NCBI GenBank assembly: GCA_019416455.1 | Contig: DXXG01000004.1 | Location: 248,001 to 312,000, forward strand | Source: Clostridiales bacterium | Lineage (GTDB): Bacteria; Bacillota; Clostridia; Oscillospirales; Acutalibacteraceae | DNA: 64,000 bases | Direction: 5' to 3' | In this document: positions 18,184 through 26,072 of the stretch, one piece after another | Numbering within the stretch: position 1 is the stretch's first letter | How the letters are laid out: each line of letters begins with the position of its first letter | The notes under the pieces: generated by a model | What the model was told of the DNA's origin: nothing | Seen by the model: only the letters and a program-made list of their open reading frames with translations | Databases searched by the model: none | Program-made: the position numbers and the translations under genes

Positions 18184-18250
18184 AAAAAAATAAAGGCGCT
18201 CATTTTGACGCAGATAGCCAATTCTGCATCAAAATGAACGCCTTTGCTCA
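18184..18250 (-). promoter_or_regulatory. Attenuator leader with ANTAR-type hexaloop hairpin (glutamate synthase operon)
   Basis: On the minus strand a 23-pair stem (18192-18245), perfect if two G-U pairs are allowed, is followed by TTTATTTTTTT. It is a terminator inside the leader. The G-U pairs would be A-C mismatches on the plus strand, so the hairpin evolved as minus-strand RNA. Its 5' part can instead fold as UGAGC-[AAAGGC]-GUUCA (18235-18250). The six-base loop has A at position 1 and G at position 4, the known ANTAR target pattern. Forming it would break the base of the terminator. The top of the stem (GCAGA/UCUGC, loop AUUGGCUA) could serve as the second hairpin. Confidence 0.65.
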
Positions 18251-18261
18251 TTTCGATATAA

Positions 18262-18290
18262 AGTATATACCATTTTCCTGGGTTTGTCAA
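18262..18290 (-). promoter_or_regulatory. Consensus promoter for the glutamate synthase operon
   Basis: On the minus strand TTGACA, 17-base spacer, TATACT. The start would be near 18255, only a few bases before the hexaloop hairpin, so the transcript begins with the regulatory structure. Confidence 0.8.
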
Positions 18291-18344
18291 TGACGAGTCG
18301 GATAAATTTGCAAGTTTATAAATTTGAAATTGCAAGATAAGGGG

Positions 18345-18373
18345 TTGACAAATGGTTTTCCACGTGCTAAAAT
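18345..18373 (+). promoter_or_regulatory. Consensus promoter for glnN
   Basis: TTGACA, 17-base spacer, TAAAAT on the plus strand. It is divergent from the promoter at 18262-18290, with about 55 bases between their -35 boxes. The predicted glnN leader is about 270 bases long. Confidence 0.8.
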
Positions 18374-18454
18374 GCTCCCTGTTGAAAGCGATGAGGTTTT
18401 CGGCATTCATTTTTTAAGTTCGTTTTGCATCTTGCTCCAGGATCTGACATAGAA

Positions 18455-18510
18455 AAAGGCAAAGGCGTCTTTAAGTGGTTCTTACCCTTAAAGACGCCTT
18501 TTTCACTTTT
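18455..18510 (+). promoter_or_regulatory. ANTAR-type hairpin overlapping a leader terminator (glnN)
   Basis: A perfect 15-pair stem (18461-18475 with 18487-18501) runs into a TTTTTCACTTTTT tract: an intrinsic terminator in the glnN leader. Its left side also fits a smaller hairpin, AAAGGC-[AAAGGC]-GUCUUU (18455-18472), whose hexaloop has A1 and G4 as in ANTAR targets and is identical to the loop in the glutamate synthase leader. The two folds exclude each other, which is the expected antitermination switch. Confidence 0.65.
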
Positions 18511-18574
18511 TAAAAGTCAGAATTCGGCACACCATCCGATCTGCGAGATCAAAAACGAGCTGTATTCAAAAAAT

Positions 18575-18627
18575 AAAGGCAAAGGCGTCTTGCGTATCCT
18601 GTTGGGAGTATAGATGTCTTTGCCTTT
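18575..18627 (+). promoter_or_regulatory. Second hexaloop/long hairpin just before the glnN ribosome binding site
   Basis: The 17 bases AAAGGCAAAGGCGTCTT are repeated exactly from 18455-18471 at 18575-18591. Here the left arm pairs with AGATGTCTTTGCCTTT (18612-18627) over 16 pairs including two G-U. No T-run follows, and the ribosome binding site starts ten bases later. The same AAAGGC hexaloop can form. The left arm can also pair with the right arm of the upstream terminator (11 pairs), so it may act as an antiterminator. Confidence 0.55.
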
Positions 18628-18650
18628 AAAATTTGAAAGGAGAGAACGTA

Positions 18651-20747
18651 ATGAGCACCGTTACAGAAATTTTCGGAAAAAAGGTTTTTGATGATAGAGT
18701 CATGAAAGCCACTCTTTCTTCCAAGGTGTACAATTCGCTGAGAAAGACCATCGATGAAGGCACGGATCTGGATATCAGCGTAGCCAACGCCGTTGCCGAG
18801 GCGATGAAAGATTGGGCGGTGGCGAACGGTGCCACTCATTACACCCATTGGTTCCAGCCTATGACCGGCATTACCGCGGAAAAGCATGACAGCTTTATCA
18901 CTCCTTCACCGGACGGCGGAGTGATCATGGAGTTTTCCGGAAAGGAACTGATCAAAGGAGAGCCGGACGCTTCCTCGTTCCCCTCGGGCGGGCTCCGTGC
19001 TACGTTCGAGGCCAGAGGCTATACCGCTTGGGATCCCACCTCCTACGCGTTTATTAAAGGAAAGACTCTTTGCATCCCCACTGCGTTCTGCTCCTACGGT
19101 GGAGAGGCTCTCGACAAGAAAACGCCTTTGCTTCGCTCCATGCAGGCGTTGAACAAGCAGGCCATGCGGATCATTCGGCTGTTTGGCGATACCACTGTGA
19201 AATGCGTGAAAACGTCGGTGGGGCCGGAACAGGAATATTTTCTGGTGGATCGGGAGATGTACAACAAGCGCCAGGATCTGGTGTTTACAGGCCGGACTTT
19301 GTTCGGCGCCAAACCTCCCAAGGGCCAGGAAATGGAGGACCATTACTTTGGCGTCATCAAGCCCCGTGTGGCGGCATTTATGGATGACTTGAACCAAGAA
19401 CTGTGGGAGCTGGGCATCCTTGCCAAAACCGAGCACAACGAGGTAGCCCCGGCGCAGCATGAGTTGGCTCCCATCTACACTACCACCAATATCGCTACCG
19501 ACCACAACCAGCTTACCATGGAGATCATGCAGAAGGTAGCGCTGCGTCACGATCTGGTGTGTCTGCTGCATGAAAAGCCCTTTGCAGGCGTCAACGGCAG
19601 CGGTAAGCATAACAACTGGTCCATCACCACCGACACAGGGGTGAACCTGCTCTCGCCCGGAAAGACCCCTTACGAGAACGCTCAGTTCCTCCTGTTCCTC
19701 TGCGCTGTGATCAAGGCTGTGGATGATTACCAGGACCTGCTGCGGATCTCCGTGGCCACGGCCGGCAATGACCATCGTTTGGGCGCCAACGAAGCGCCTC
19801 CCGCAGTGGTGTCCATGTTCTTGGGCGATGAGCTGAATGCCATCTTGGAAGCGATCGAAAACAACACCCCCTACAACGATGTGGGTAAGCAGATCATGAA
19901 GCTGGGCGTCAGCGTCCTTCCCACCTTCACAAAGGACACCACCGACCGCAACCGCACTTCACCGTTCGCGTTCACCGGGAACAAATTTGAGTTCCGTATG
20001 CTGGGTTCTTCTAACAGCATTGCCTGCGCTAACATCATGCTCAACGCGGCAGTAGCGGAATCTCTCAGGATCTACGCGGACCGCCTTGAAAAAGCGGAAG
20101 ACTTTGAAACAGCACTGCATGAAATGATCCGAAAGACCATCAAGGACCACAAGAGGATCATTTTCAACGGCAACGGTTATGACGATGCATGGATCCATGA
20201 AGCCACCGAAAAGAGAGGTCTTTGCAATTACCGCACCACCGCTGACTGCCTGCCCCATATCCTGGACAAAAAGAATGTGGAGATGCTGACGGCGCACAAG
20301 ATCTATACAGAGGCGGAATTGAGATCCCGCATGGAGATCACTCTCGACAACTACTGCAAGACAGTCATCATCGAGGCCAATACCATGGTGAACATGGCCC
20401 GCGGCGAAATTGCTCCCGCCGTGGAGTCTTATGTGGAAGAGCTGGCAAGGACCGCCTCGCTCAAGAAAGCTGTATCGGAGGAGATCTCCTGCACCTATGA
20501 AAGCAATTTGCTCAAGAAGCTGTCCAATCTCACAGACCGTATCTCTTTCGCGGCGGACGAACTGGAAAACGCTATCTCTCAAGTGGGAGAGAAGGAAAGT
20601 GTGGTTGAGGGAGCGGCAGCCATCCGAGATATTTTGATAGCTAAAATGGGAGAACTGCGGGTGCCTTGTGACGAAGCGGAAGTGCTCACCTCCAAGAAAT
20701 ATTGGCCTTTCCCCACCTACGGCGATCTGCTGTTTGGGGTGAAATAA
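18651..20747 (+). CDS. glnN: Glutamine synthetase type III GlnN
   Basis: A 698-residue GSIII, the large dodecameric glutamine synthetase of Bacteroides, clostridia and cyanobacteria. Motifs include the N-terminal FGKKVFDDRVM, GGLRATFEARGYTAWDP, GPEQEYFLVD (metal-binding Glu residues), AKTEHNEVAPAQHE, NGSGKHNNWS, GNDHRLGANEAPP, and RNRTSPFAFTGNKFEFRM. AAGGAGAG lies six bases before ATG 18651; the in-frame upstream codons lie in the leader hairpin. It is followed after 22 bases by the ammonium transporter. Confidence 0.96.
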   Translation: MSTVTEIFGKKVFDDRVMKATLSSKVYNSLRKTIDEGTDLDISVANAVAEAMKDWAVANGATHYTHWFQPMTGITAEKHDSFITPSPDGGVIMEFSGKELIKGEPDASSFPSGGLRATFEARGYTAWDPTSYAFIKGKTLCIPTAFCSYGGEALDKKTPLLRSMQALNKQAMRIIRLFGDTTVKCVKTSVGPEQEYFLVDREMYNKRQDLVFTGRTLFGAKPPKGQEMEDHYFGVIKPRVAAFMDDLNQELWELGILAKTEHNEVAPAQHELAPIYTTTNIATDHNQLTMEIMQKVALRHDLVCLLHEKPFAGVNGSGKHNNWSITTDTGVNLLSPGKTPYENAQFLLFLCAVIKAVDDYQDLLRISVATAGNDHRLGANEAPPAVVSMFLGDELNAILEAIENNTPYNDVGKQIMKLGVSVLPTFTKDTTDRNRTSPFAFTGNKFEFRMLGSSNSIACANIMLNAAVAESLRIYADRLEKAEDFETALHEMIRKTIKDHKRIIFNGNGYDDAWIHEATEKRGLCNYRTTADCLPHILDKKNVEMLTAHKIYTEAELRSRMEITLDNYCKTVIIEANTMVNMARGEIAPAVESYVEELARTASLKKAVSEEISCTYESNLLKKLSNLTDRISFAADELENAISQVGEKESVVEGAAAIRDILIAKMGELRVPCDEAEVLTSKKYWPFPTYGDLLFGVK

Positions 20748-20769
20748 AACCAGAAAGAAGATGATTTGA

Positions 20770-22530
20770 ATGGATGAGGCAATTAGGGAATTGGTCGCCG
20801 AAACCACTTCGGCGGAAGTGTTCGCGGTATGGTTTCTGATCGGCGCGGCGCTGGTGTTCTGGATGCAGGCCGGATTCGCCATGGTAGAGGCTGGGTTTAC
20901 CAGGGCGAAAAACACCGGCAACATCATCATGAAAAACCTGATGGATTTTTGCATCGGCGCTGTTGTGTTTATCCTGATCGGTTTTAGTCTGTTGATGGGT
21001 GAAGATCTATTTGGACTGATCGGAAAGCCGGGATTCGACATCTTCACGGCTTACGCCGATTTTGATTTCGCCAACTTTGTATTCAACCTGGTGTTCTGCG
21101 CCACTGCCGCTACCATTGTGTCGGGAGCTATGGCGGAGAGAACGAAATTCCTTTCTTACTGCATTTATTCCGGTGTTATTTCAGCGCTGATCTACCCCAT
21201 TGAAGCCCACTGGATCTGGGGCGGCGGATGGCTCAGCCAGATAGGTTTCCACGATTTTGCCGGTTCTTGCGCGATCCATATGGTGGGAGGCATCTCCGCT
21301 CTTATCGGCGCCAAGATCCTCGGACCTAGGATTGGCAAGTTCCAGAAGGATGCCGGCGGCAGGGTGACGAAAGTCAACGCGTTCCCCGGTCACAGTATCG
21401 CATTTGGCGCTCTGGGTGTATTCATCCTTTGGCTGGGTTGGTACGGCTTTAACGGCGCCGCCGCGAAAAGCGTGGATCAGCTTGGGTCGATCTTCTTGAC
21501 CACCACAATGGCTCCGGCTGTGGCCACGGTGGTATGTATGATCTTTACTTGGCTCAAGTACGGAAAGCCCGATGTCTCCATGTGCCTTAACGCCTCCCTT
21601 GCGGGTCTGGTGGCGGTCACCGCGGGCTGTGATGTAACGGACGCTCTGGGTTCCTCTATCATCGGCGCCGTAGCTGGACTTTTGGTGGTGTTCGGTGTCT
21701 GGTTCCTGGATCATAAGCTGCACATCGACGATCCGGTGGGCGCGGTCGCCGTCCATTGTTTGAACGGTATCTGGGGGACCTTGGCGGTTGGTTTGTTCGC
21801 CACGGATACTGCCCCTGGTTATTCCATTGCCAACGCCAATGGTCAGACCCTTACAGGGCTTTTTTACGGCGGTGGATTGGATCTCATGGTCTTGCAGTTC
21901 ATAGGCGTTCTTTCTGTTGGACTGTGGACGGCAGTGACCATTATCATCACATTCCTGTTGATCAAAAAGACTGTTGGCCTTCGTGTTTCTCGTGAGGAAG
22001 AGACCATCGGCCTGGACGAAACAGAGCACGGACTTCCCTCCGCTTACGCAGGGTTCGCTATGCTTCCCGAGTATGTGGAAGAAGGAACGGCGGCTCCCGT
22101 ATTGGTGGACGGCGATGTTCCTGTGGCAGAGGCTGTGCCTGTTAAGAAAGTGCCCGCCTTTGATGAAACAACTCCGAAATTCACCAAGATCGAGATCATC
22201 TGCAAGGAATCTCGTTTTGAGCTTTTGAAGTCCGCGATGATGGATATCGGCATTACCGGTATGACAGTTTCCCATGTCTTGGGCTGCGGCATTCAGAAGG
22301 GCAAGCCGGAATACTATCGCGGCGTTGAAGTGGAAGCGACGCTCCTCCCCAAGATCCAGGTGGAAATCGTCGTGAGTAAGGTCCCCGTCAGGAGCGTCAT
22401 CGAGACCGCGAAGAAGGTCCTTTATACCGGACATATCGGCGATGGCAAGATCTTCGTTTATGACGTCGAGAACGTCGTGAAGGTACGGACTGGGGAAGAG
22501 GGCTATGACGCTCTGCAAGACGTGGAGTAA
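20770..22530 (+). CDS. amt: Ammonium transporter fused to a C-terminal P-II signalling domain
   Basis: The first 400 or so residues are an Amt/Rh channel with about eleven membrane helices. It has the DFAGSCAIHMVGG signature with the first pore His and HCLNGIWGTL with the second. After a linker of about 70 residues comes a full P-II (GlnB/GlnK) domain (about residues 475-586), with the T-loop KPEYYRGVEVEATLLPK including the tyrosine at the usual uridylylation position, and the GDGKIFVYDVENVVKVRTGE end. Usually amt and glnK are separate neighbouring genes. Here the gating protein is covalently attached. It sits between glnN and the Asn synthetase. Confidence 0.93.
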   Translation: MDEAIRELVAETTSAEVFAVWFLIGAALVFWMQAGFAMVEAGFTRAKNTGNIIMKNLMDFCIGAVVFILIGFSLLMGEDLFGLIGKPGFDIFTAYADFDFANFVFNLVFCATAATIVSGAMAERTKFLSYCIYSGVISALIYPIEAHWIWGGGWLSQIGFHDFAGSCAIHMVGGISALIGAKILGPRIGKFQKDAGGRVTKVNAFPGHSIAFGALGVFILWLGWYGFNGAAAKSVDQLGSIFLTTTMAPAVATVVCMIFTWLKYGKPDVSMCLNASLAGLVAVTAGCDVTDALGSSIIGAVAGLLVVFGVWFLDHKLHIDDPVGAVAVHCLNGIWGTLAVGLFATDTAPGYSIANANGQTLTGLFYGGGLDLMVLQFIGVLSVGLWTAVTIIITFLLIKKTVGLRVSREEETIGLDETEHGLPSAYAGFAMLPEYVEEGTAAPVLVDGDVPVAEAVPVKKVPAFDETTPKFTKIEIICKESRFELLKSAMMDIGITGMTVSHVLGCGIQKGKPEYYRGVEVEATLLPKIQVEIVVSKVPVRSVIETAKKVLYTGHIGDGKIFVYDVENVVKVRTGEEGYDALQDVE

Positions 22531-22559
22531 AGCTGATCGATATTATACATAAAAGCGTT

Positions 22560-22795
22560 TGAGACAGGAGAAGTAGCACAGAGGATCTCTCACAGCGAGT
22601 ATGGGAGGGTGAGAGCCATATAGAGGATTCTGTGTGAATAACACCGGTCGAGCTGCAATCTGAAAAATGAGTATTGAGTAGGTGCGCCGTAAAAGCCTTA
22701 CGTAAGTAGGCATAGCTTTGTAAGAAGCTTTCAGAGAACAAATATAGGTGGTACCGCGGGAACAGCACTCGCCCTATATAGAATGCTGAACTATA
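22560..22795 (+). promoter_or_regulatory. T-box leader with asparagine (AAC) specifier
   Basis: Stem I shows the AGTA-like 5' motif, the AGCGAG/GGTGAGAG distal loop elements and the 3' specifier-loop sequence GAAT-AAC-ACC, so the specifier codon is AAC (22640-22642). The T-box bulge AGGTGGTACCGCGG is at 22746-22759, and its partner CGCCCTATAT (22770-22779) completes the antiterminator. It should sense uncharged tRNA-Asn and control the Asn synthetase that follows. Unlike the leuA T-box in this window, there is no G+C stem followed by a T-run after the antiterminator. Confidence 0.85.
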
Positions 22796-22815
22796 CGTGA
22801 TTGGAGGATATGGGT

Positions 22816-24396
22816 ATGTGTTCTATTATGGGTTATTGCGGGACATCCGCCACATTAGAAGCGTTTCGTCAAGGTTTTGAGAGGACCATCTCCAGAGGAC
22901 CTGATGACAGCAGGATCATCGATACGGGGAAAGGCCTTCTGGGCTTTCACCGTTTGGCGATCATGGGGCTGCACCCGGAAGGCATGCAGCCTTTTTGCCT
23001 TGGAAAAAATTATTTGGTATGCAACGGGGAAATCTACGGCTTTGAAAGGATCAAGCAGAGATTATCAGAAAAATACACTTTTAAAAGCCATTCAGACTGT
23101 GAGATTCTTCTGCCCATGTATCAAGAGTACGGGGTGAAAATGTTCGAGATGCTGGACGCGGAGTTCGCTCTCATCCTGTACGATGGGGAAAAGGGAGAAT
23201 ATATCGCCGCGCGAGACCCCATAGGGATCCGTCCGTTGTACTACGGTTATGACAAGACCGGTACCATCCTTTTTGCCAGCGAACCAAAAAATCTGGTTGG
23301 CCTCGCTGAGAAGATCATGCCTTTCCCGCCTGGTCACTACTACAAAAACGGGGCATTCATCTGCTATCGGGATATTGCTCACGTGGAAACCGTCGTCCAT
23401 GACGACTTGGACACGGTATGCGAGAATATCCGGGAAAAACTGGTGGCCGGTGTGGAAAAGCGGCTTGTGGCAGACGCAAAAGTGGGATTCCTCCTTTCCG
23501 GCGGCTTGGATTCCTCTCTCGTGTGCGCCATCGCCGCGAAAAAGAGCAGCGTGCCCATCAAGACTTTCGCCATCGGCATGAGCGAGGACGCCATCGATCT
23601 GAAATACGCCAAACAGGTGGCCGATTATATTGGCAGCGACCACCGAGAGATCATCATGACCAAAGAAGAGGTGCTCTCTTCTTTGGAGCAGGTCATTTCC
23701 GTACTTGCCACTTTTGACATCACCACCATTAGGGCCAGCATGGGCATGTACTTGATCTGCAAATCCATCCATGAAACCACGGATATCCGGGTGCTTCTGA
23801 CAGGAGAGATCTCCGATGAGCTGTTTGGCTACAAATACACCGATTTCGCGCCCAGCGGGGAAGCGTTTCAGGAGGAATCTCAAAAGCGGATCCGGGAGCT
23901 TCACATGTATGACGTGCTCCGGGCCGACAGGTGTATCTCGGTGAATTCCTTGGAAGCCCGTGTGCCTTTCGGGGATCTGGACTTCGTGGAATACGTGCTT
24001 GCGGTGGATCCCGAAATGAAGCTGAACAAGTACGGAAAGGGGAAATACCTGCTGCGTCATGCTTTCGAGGGCGGAGACTATCTGCCTGAGGAGATCTTAT
24101 GGCGGGAAAAGGCAGCTTTCTCCGACGCGGTGGGGCATTCCATGGTGGATTATCTAAAGGAATACGCGGAGAGTTATTACACGGACGCCCAGTTTGAAAC
24201 GCTGTGTAAGAAATATACTCACGCAAGACCCTTTACCAAGGAATCTCTGCTGTACCGGGAACTGTTTGAAAAATACTATCCGCAACAGGGAGAGATGATC
24301 GTGGACTTTTGGATGCCCAACAAAGAGTGGGAAGGCTGCGATGTGAATGACCCCTCGGCCCGTGTGCTCTCCAACTACGGTGACAGCGGCAAGTAA
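22816..24396 (+). CDS. asnB: Glutamine-hydrolysing asparagine synthetase
   Basis: Makes asparagine from aspartate, glutamine and ATP. ATG 22816 is chosen so that Cys2 (MCSIMGYCG) is the N-terminal glutaminase nucleophile, with GGAGG eight bases upstream; codons at 22801 and 22810 would bury the Cys. The 526 residues match the E. coli-type AsnB length. The glutaminase part has CNGEIYGFERI and the synthetase part has the pyrophosphate loop SGGLDSSLV near residue 230. Control by an Asn-specific T-box supports a true asparagine-producing role, in contrast to the two larger AsnB-like proteins at 26-32 kb. Confidence 0.93.
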   Translation: MCSIMGYCGTSATLEAFRQGFERTISRGPDDSRIIDTGKGLLGFHRLAIMGLHPEGMQPFCLGKNYLVCNGEIYGFERIKQRLSEKYTFKSHSDCEILLPMYQEYGVKMFEMLDAEFALILYDGEKGEYIAARDPIGIRPLYYGYDKTGTILFASEPKNLVGLAEKIMPFPPGHYYKNGAFICYRDIAHVETVVHDDLDTVCENIREKLVAGVEKRLVADAKVGFLLSGGLDSSLVCAIAAKKSSVPIKTFAIGMSEDAIDLKYAKQVADYIGSDHREIIMTKEEVLSSLEQVISVLATFDITTIRASMGMYLICKSIHETTDIRVLLTGEISDELFGYKYTDFAPSGEAFQEESQKRIRELHMYDVLRADRCISVNSLEARVPFGDLDFVEYVLAVDPEMKLNKYGKGKYLLRHAFEGGDYLPEEILWREKAAFSDAVGHSMVDYLKEYAESYYTDAQFETLCKKYTHARPFTKESLLYRELFEKYYPQQGEMIVDFWMPNKEWEGCDVNDPSARVLSNYGDSGK

Positions 24397-24521
24397 AAAG
24401 TGATCTGCGTGGACCGGGAAAACGGAAGTCAAAAGAGCAAGAATTAGAAAATCCATAAATCTGTGCGAGTTGTCTGTGGTGAAGCGACCTCCGGCAACAG
24501 TGGAATAGGAGTGAAGCCCAT

Positions 24522-25961
24522 ATGAGTATCCATGAAGAGTGCGGCGTGTTCGGAGTTTTCTCCCCCCGTGTCGTAGACGTGGCAAGCATTGTGTATTATG
24601 GTTTATACGCGTTACAGCACAGGGGTCAGGAGAGCTGCGGGATCGTGGTGAACGATGACGGCGTGTTCGCCTCTCACAAGGATGTGGGACTGGTAGGCGA
24701 GGTTTTTACAAATTCTATACTGGAGTCTTTGCCTCACGGTCAAATAGCAGTGGGGCATGTGCGCTACGGCACCACAGGAGGGACCAACCGGACAAATTGC
24801 CAGCCCATTGAGGTCAACCATCAAAAAGGGAGGATGGCCATCGCTCATAATGGGAATCTCAGCAACGCGGCGGAGCTGCGGGACCGCCTGGAGATGGCAG
24901 GAGCCATCTTCCACACCACCAGCGACACAGAGACCATTGCCTATATCGTCACGAAGGAACGGCTCTCCTGTGGTTCCATCGAGGAAGCGCTCAGCAGAGC
25001 GATGGATATTTTGGATGGGGCATATTCTCTTGTTTTGATGTCACCCCAAAAGTTGATCTGCGCCAGAGATCCTTACGGTTTTCGGCCCCTTTGCTATGGC
25101 AAGACCGAGGACGGCATGTATGTGGTGGCATCAGAGACAGCAGCGCTGAAAGCAGTGGGCGCTGAAGTGATACGGGATGTCATGCCGGGAGAGATCCTGG
25201 TATTCGATGGGAAAACCATCGTGTCGCGCAGGGAGCATTGCGGGAAAAGGAAGAAGAAACTCTGCTCCTTTGAATATATCTATTTTGCCCGGCCCGATTC
25301 TGTGATCGACGGGATCTCGGTCCATGGAACACGGTTCAGAGCGGGGAAGATCCTGGCTCAGCATCATCCCGTAGACGCTGACGTGGTGATTGGCGTTCCC
25401 GATTCAGGTCTCGACGCAGCTCTTGGTTACAGTCAGGAGTCAGGGATTCCTTACACCATCGGGCTCATCAAAAACAAATATATCGGCAGGACGTTCATCT
25501 CTCCCGGACAGTCCAGCAGGCTGGATCAGGTAAAGATCAAGCTGTCGGCAGTGGAGGAGAACGTGAGGGGAAAACGGGTGGTGCTCGTGGATGATTCCAT
25601 TGTGCGGGGGACCACCAGCGGACGTATCGTGAAACTGCTCCGTGACGCGGGAGCCACCCAGATCCATATGAGGATCTCCTCACCGCCGTTTTTACATCCC
25701 TGCTACTACGGGACGGACATTGACTCGGAGGAGCATTTGATCGCGTGCAAGCATTCCATATCCGAGATCGCCCAGATCATCGGCGCGGACACGTTAGGGT
25801 ATTTGCCGGTGGAAGAACTAAAGACCATGATCGGAAACGGGGATTACTGCAGCGCCTGCTTCGATGGGGGATATCCCACCACAGTGCCAAGCGATACCCG
25901 CAAAGACCGTTTCGAGCAAAAACTGTCCTTGAAAAATCGAGGGAAGAGTGACCCAGCATAA
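24522..25961 (+). CDS. purF: Amidophosphoribosyltransferase PurF
   Basis: First enzyme of purine synthesis, using glutamine to aminate PRPP. The 479 residues begin MSIHEEC, so Cys7 becomes the N-terminal nucleophile after propeptide removal, as in B. subtilis. The PRPP loop VVLVDDSIVRGTTS and late cysteines (CSFEYIYF, HPCYYG, CSACFDGGYP) point to the 4Fe-4S-containing class. AGGAG precedes the ATG. The other pur genes are absent here; its place after the Asn synthetase suggests grouping by glutamine use. Confidence 0.94.
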   Translation: MSIHEECGVFGVFSPRVVDVASIVYYGLYALQHRGQESCGIVVNDDGVFASHKDVGLVGEVFTNSILESLPHGQIAVGHVRYGTTGGTNRTNCQPIEVNHQKGRMAIAHNGNLSNAAELRDRLEMAGAIFHTTSDTETIAYIVTKERLSCGSIEEALSRAMDILDGAYSLVLMSPQKLICARDPYGFRPLCYGKTEDGMYVVASETAALKAVGAEVIRDVMPGEILVFDGKTIVSRREHCGKRKKKLCSFEYIYFARPDSVIDGISVHGTRFRAGKILAQHHPVDADVVIGVPDSGLDAALGYSQESGIPYTIGLIKNKYIGRTFISPGQSSRLDQVKIKLSAVEENVRGKRVVLVDDSIVRGTTSGRIVKLLRDAGATQIHMRISSPPFLHPCYYGTDIDSEEHLIACKHSISEIAQIIGADTLGYLPVEELKTMIGNGDYCSACFDGGYPTTVPSDTRKDRFEQKLSLKNRGKSDPA

Positions 25962-26005
25962 AGCTGGCCGTGTTCGTCAAGGAAAATGTATAGTAAGGCA
26001 TAAAA

Positions 26006-26045
26006 TATCCCAGGCATTCCTTTAGGAATACCTGGGATAAATTTT
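26006..26045. terminator. Bidirectional terminator between purF and the leftward asnB-like gene
   Basis: TATCCCAGG (26006-26014) pairs with CCTGGGATA (26031-26039), with an inner ATTCC/GGAAT extension. AATTTTTG follows on the plus strand and TTTTA on the minus strand, so it can serve both convergent units. Confidence 0.75.
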
Positions 26046-26072
26046 TGTGTCTCCTATGAGAGATAGAACGGA

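Noticed and set aside
18461..18510. Simple terminator of an unseen gene between the divergent operons
   Set aside because: It lies downstream of the glnN promoter with no gene between, and shares the hexaloop motif with the other leader, so a regulatory attenuator is the better reading.
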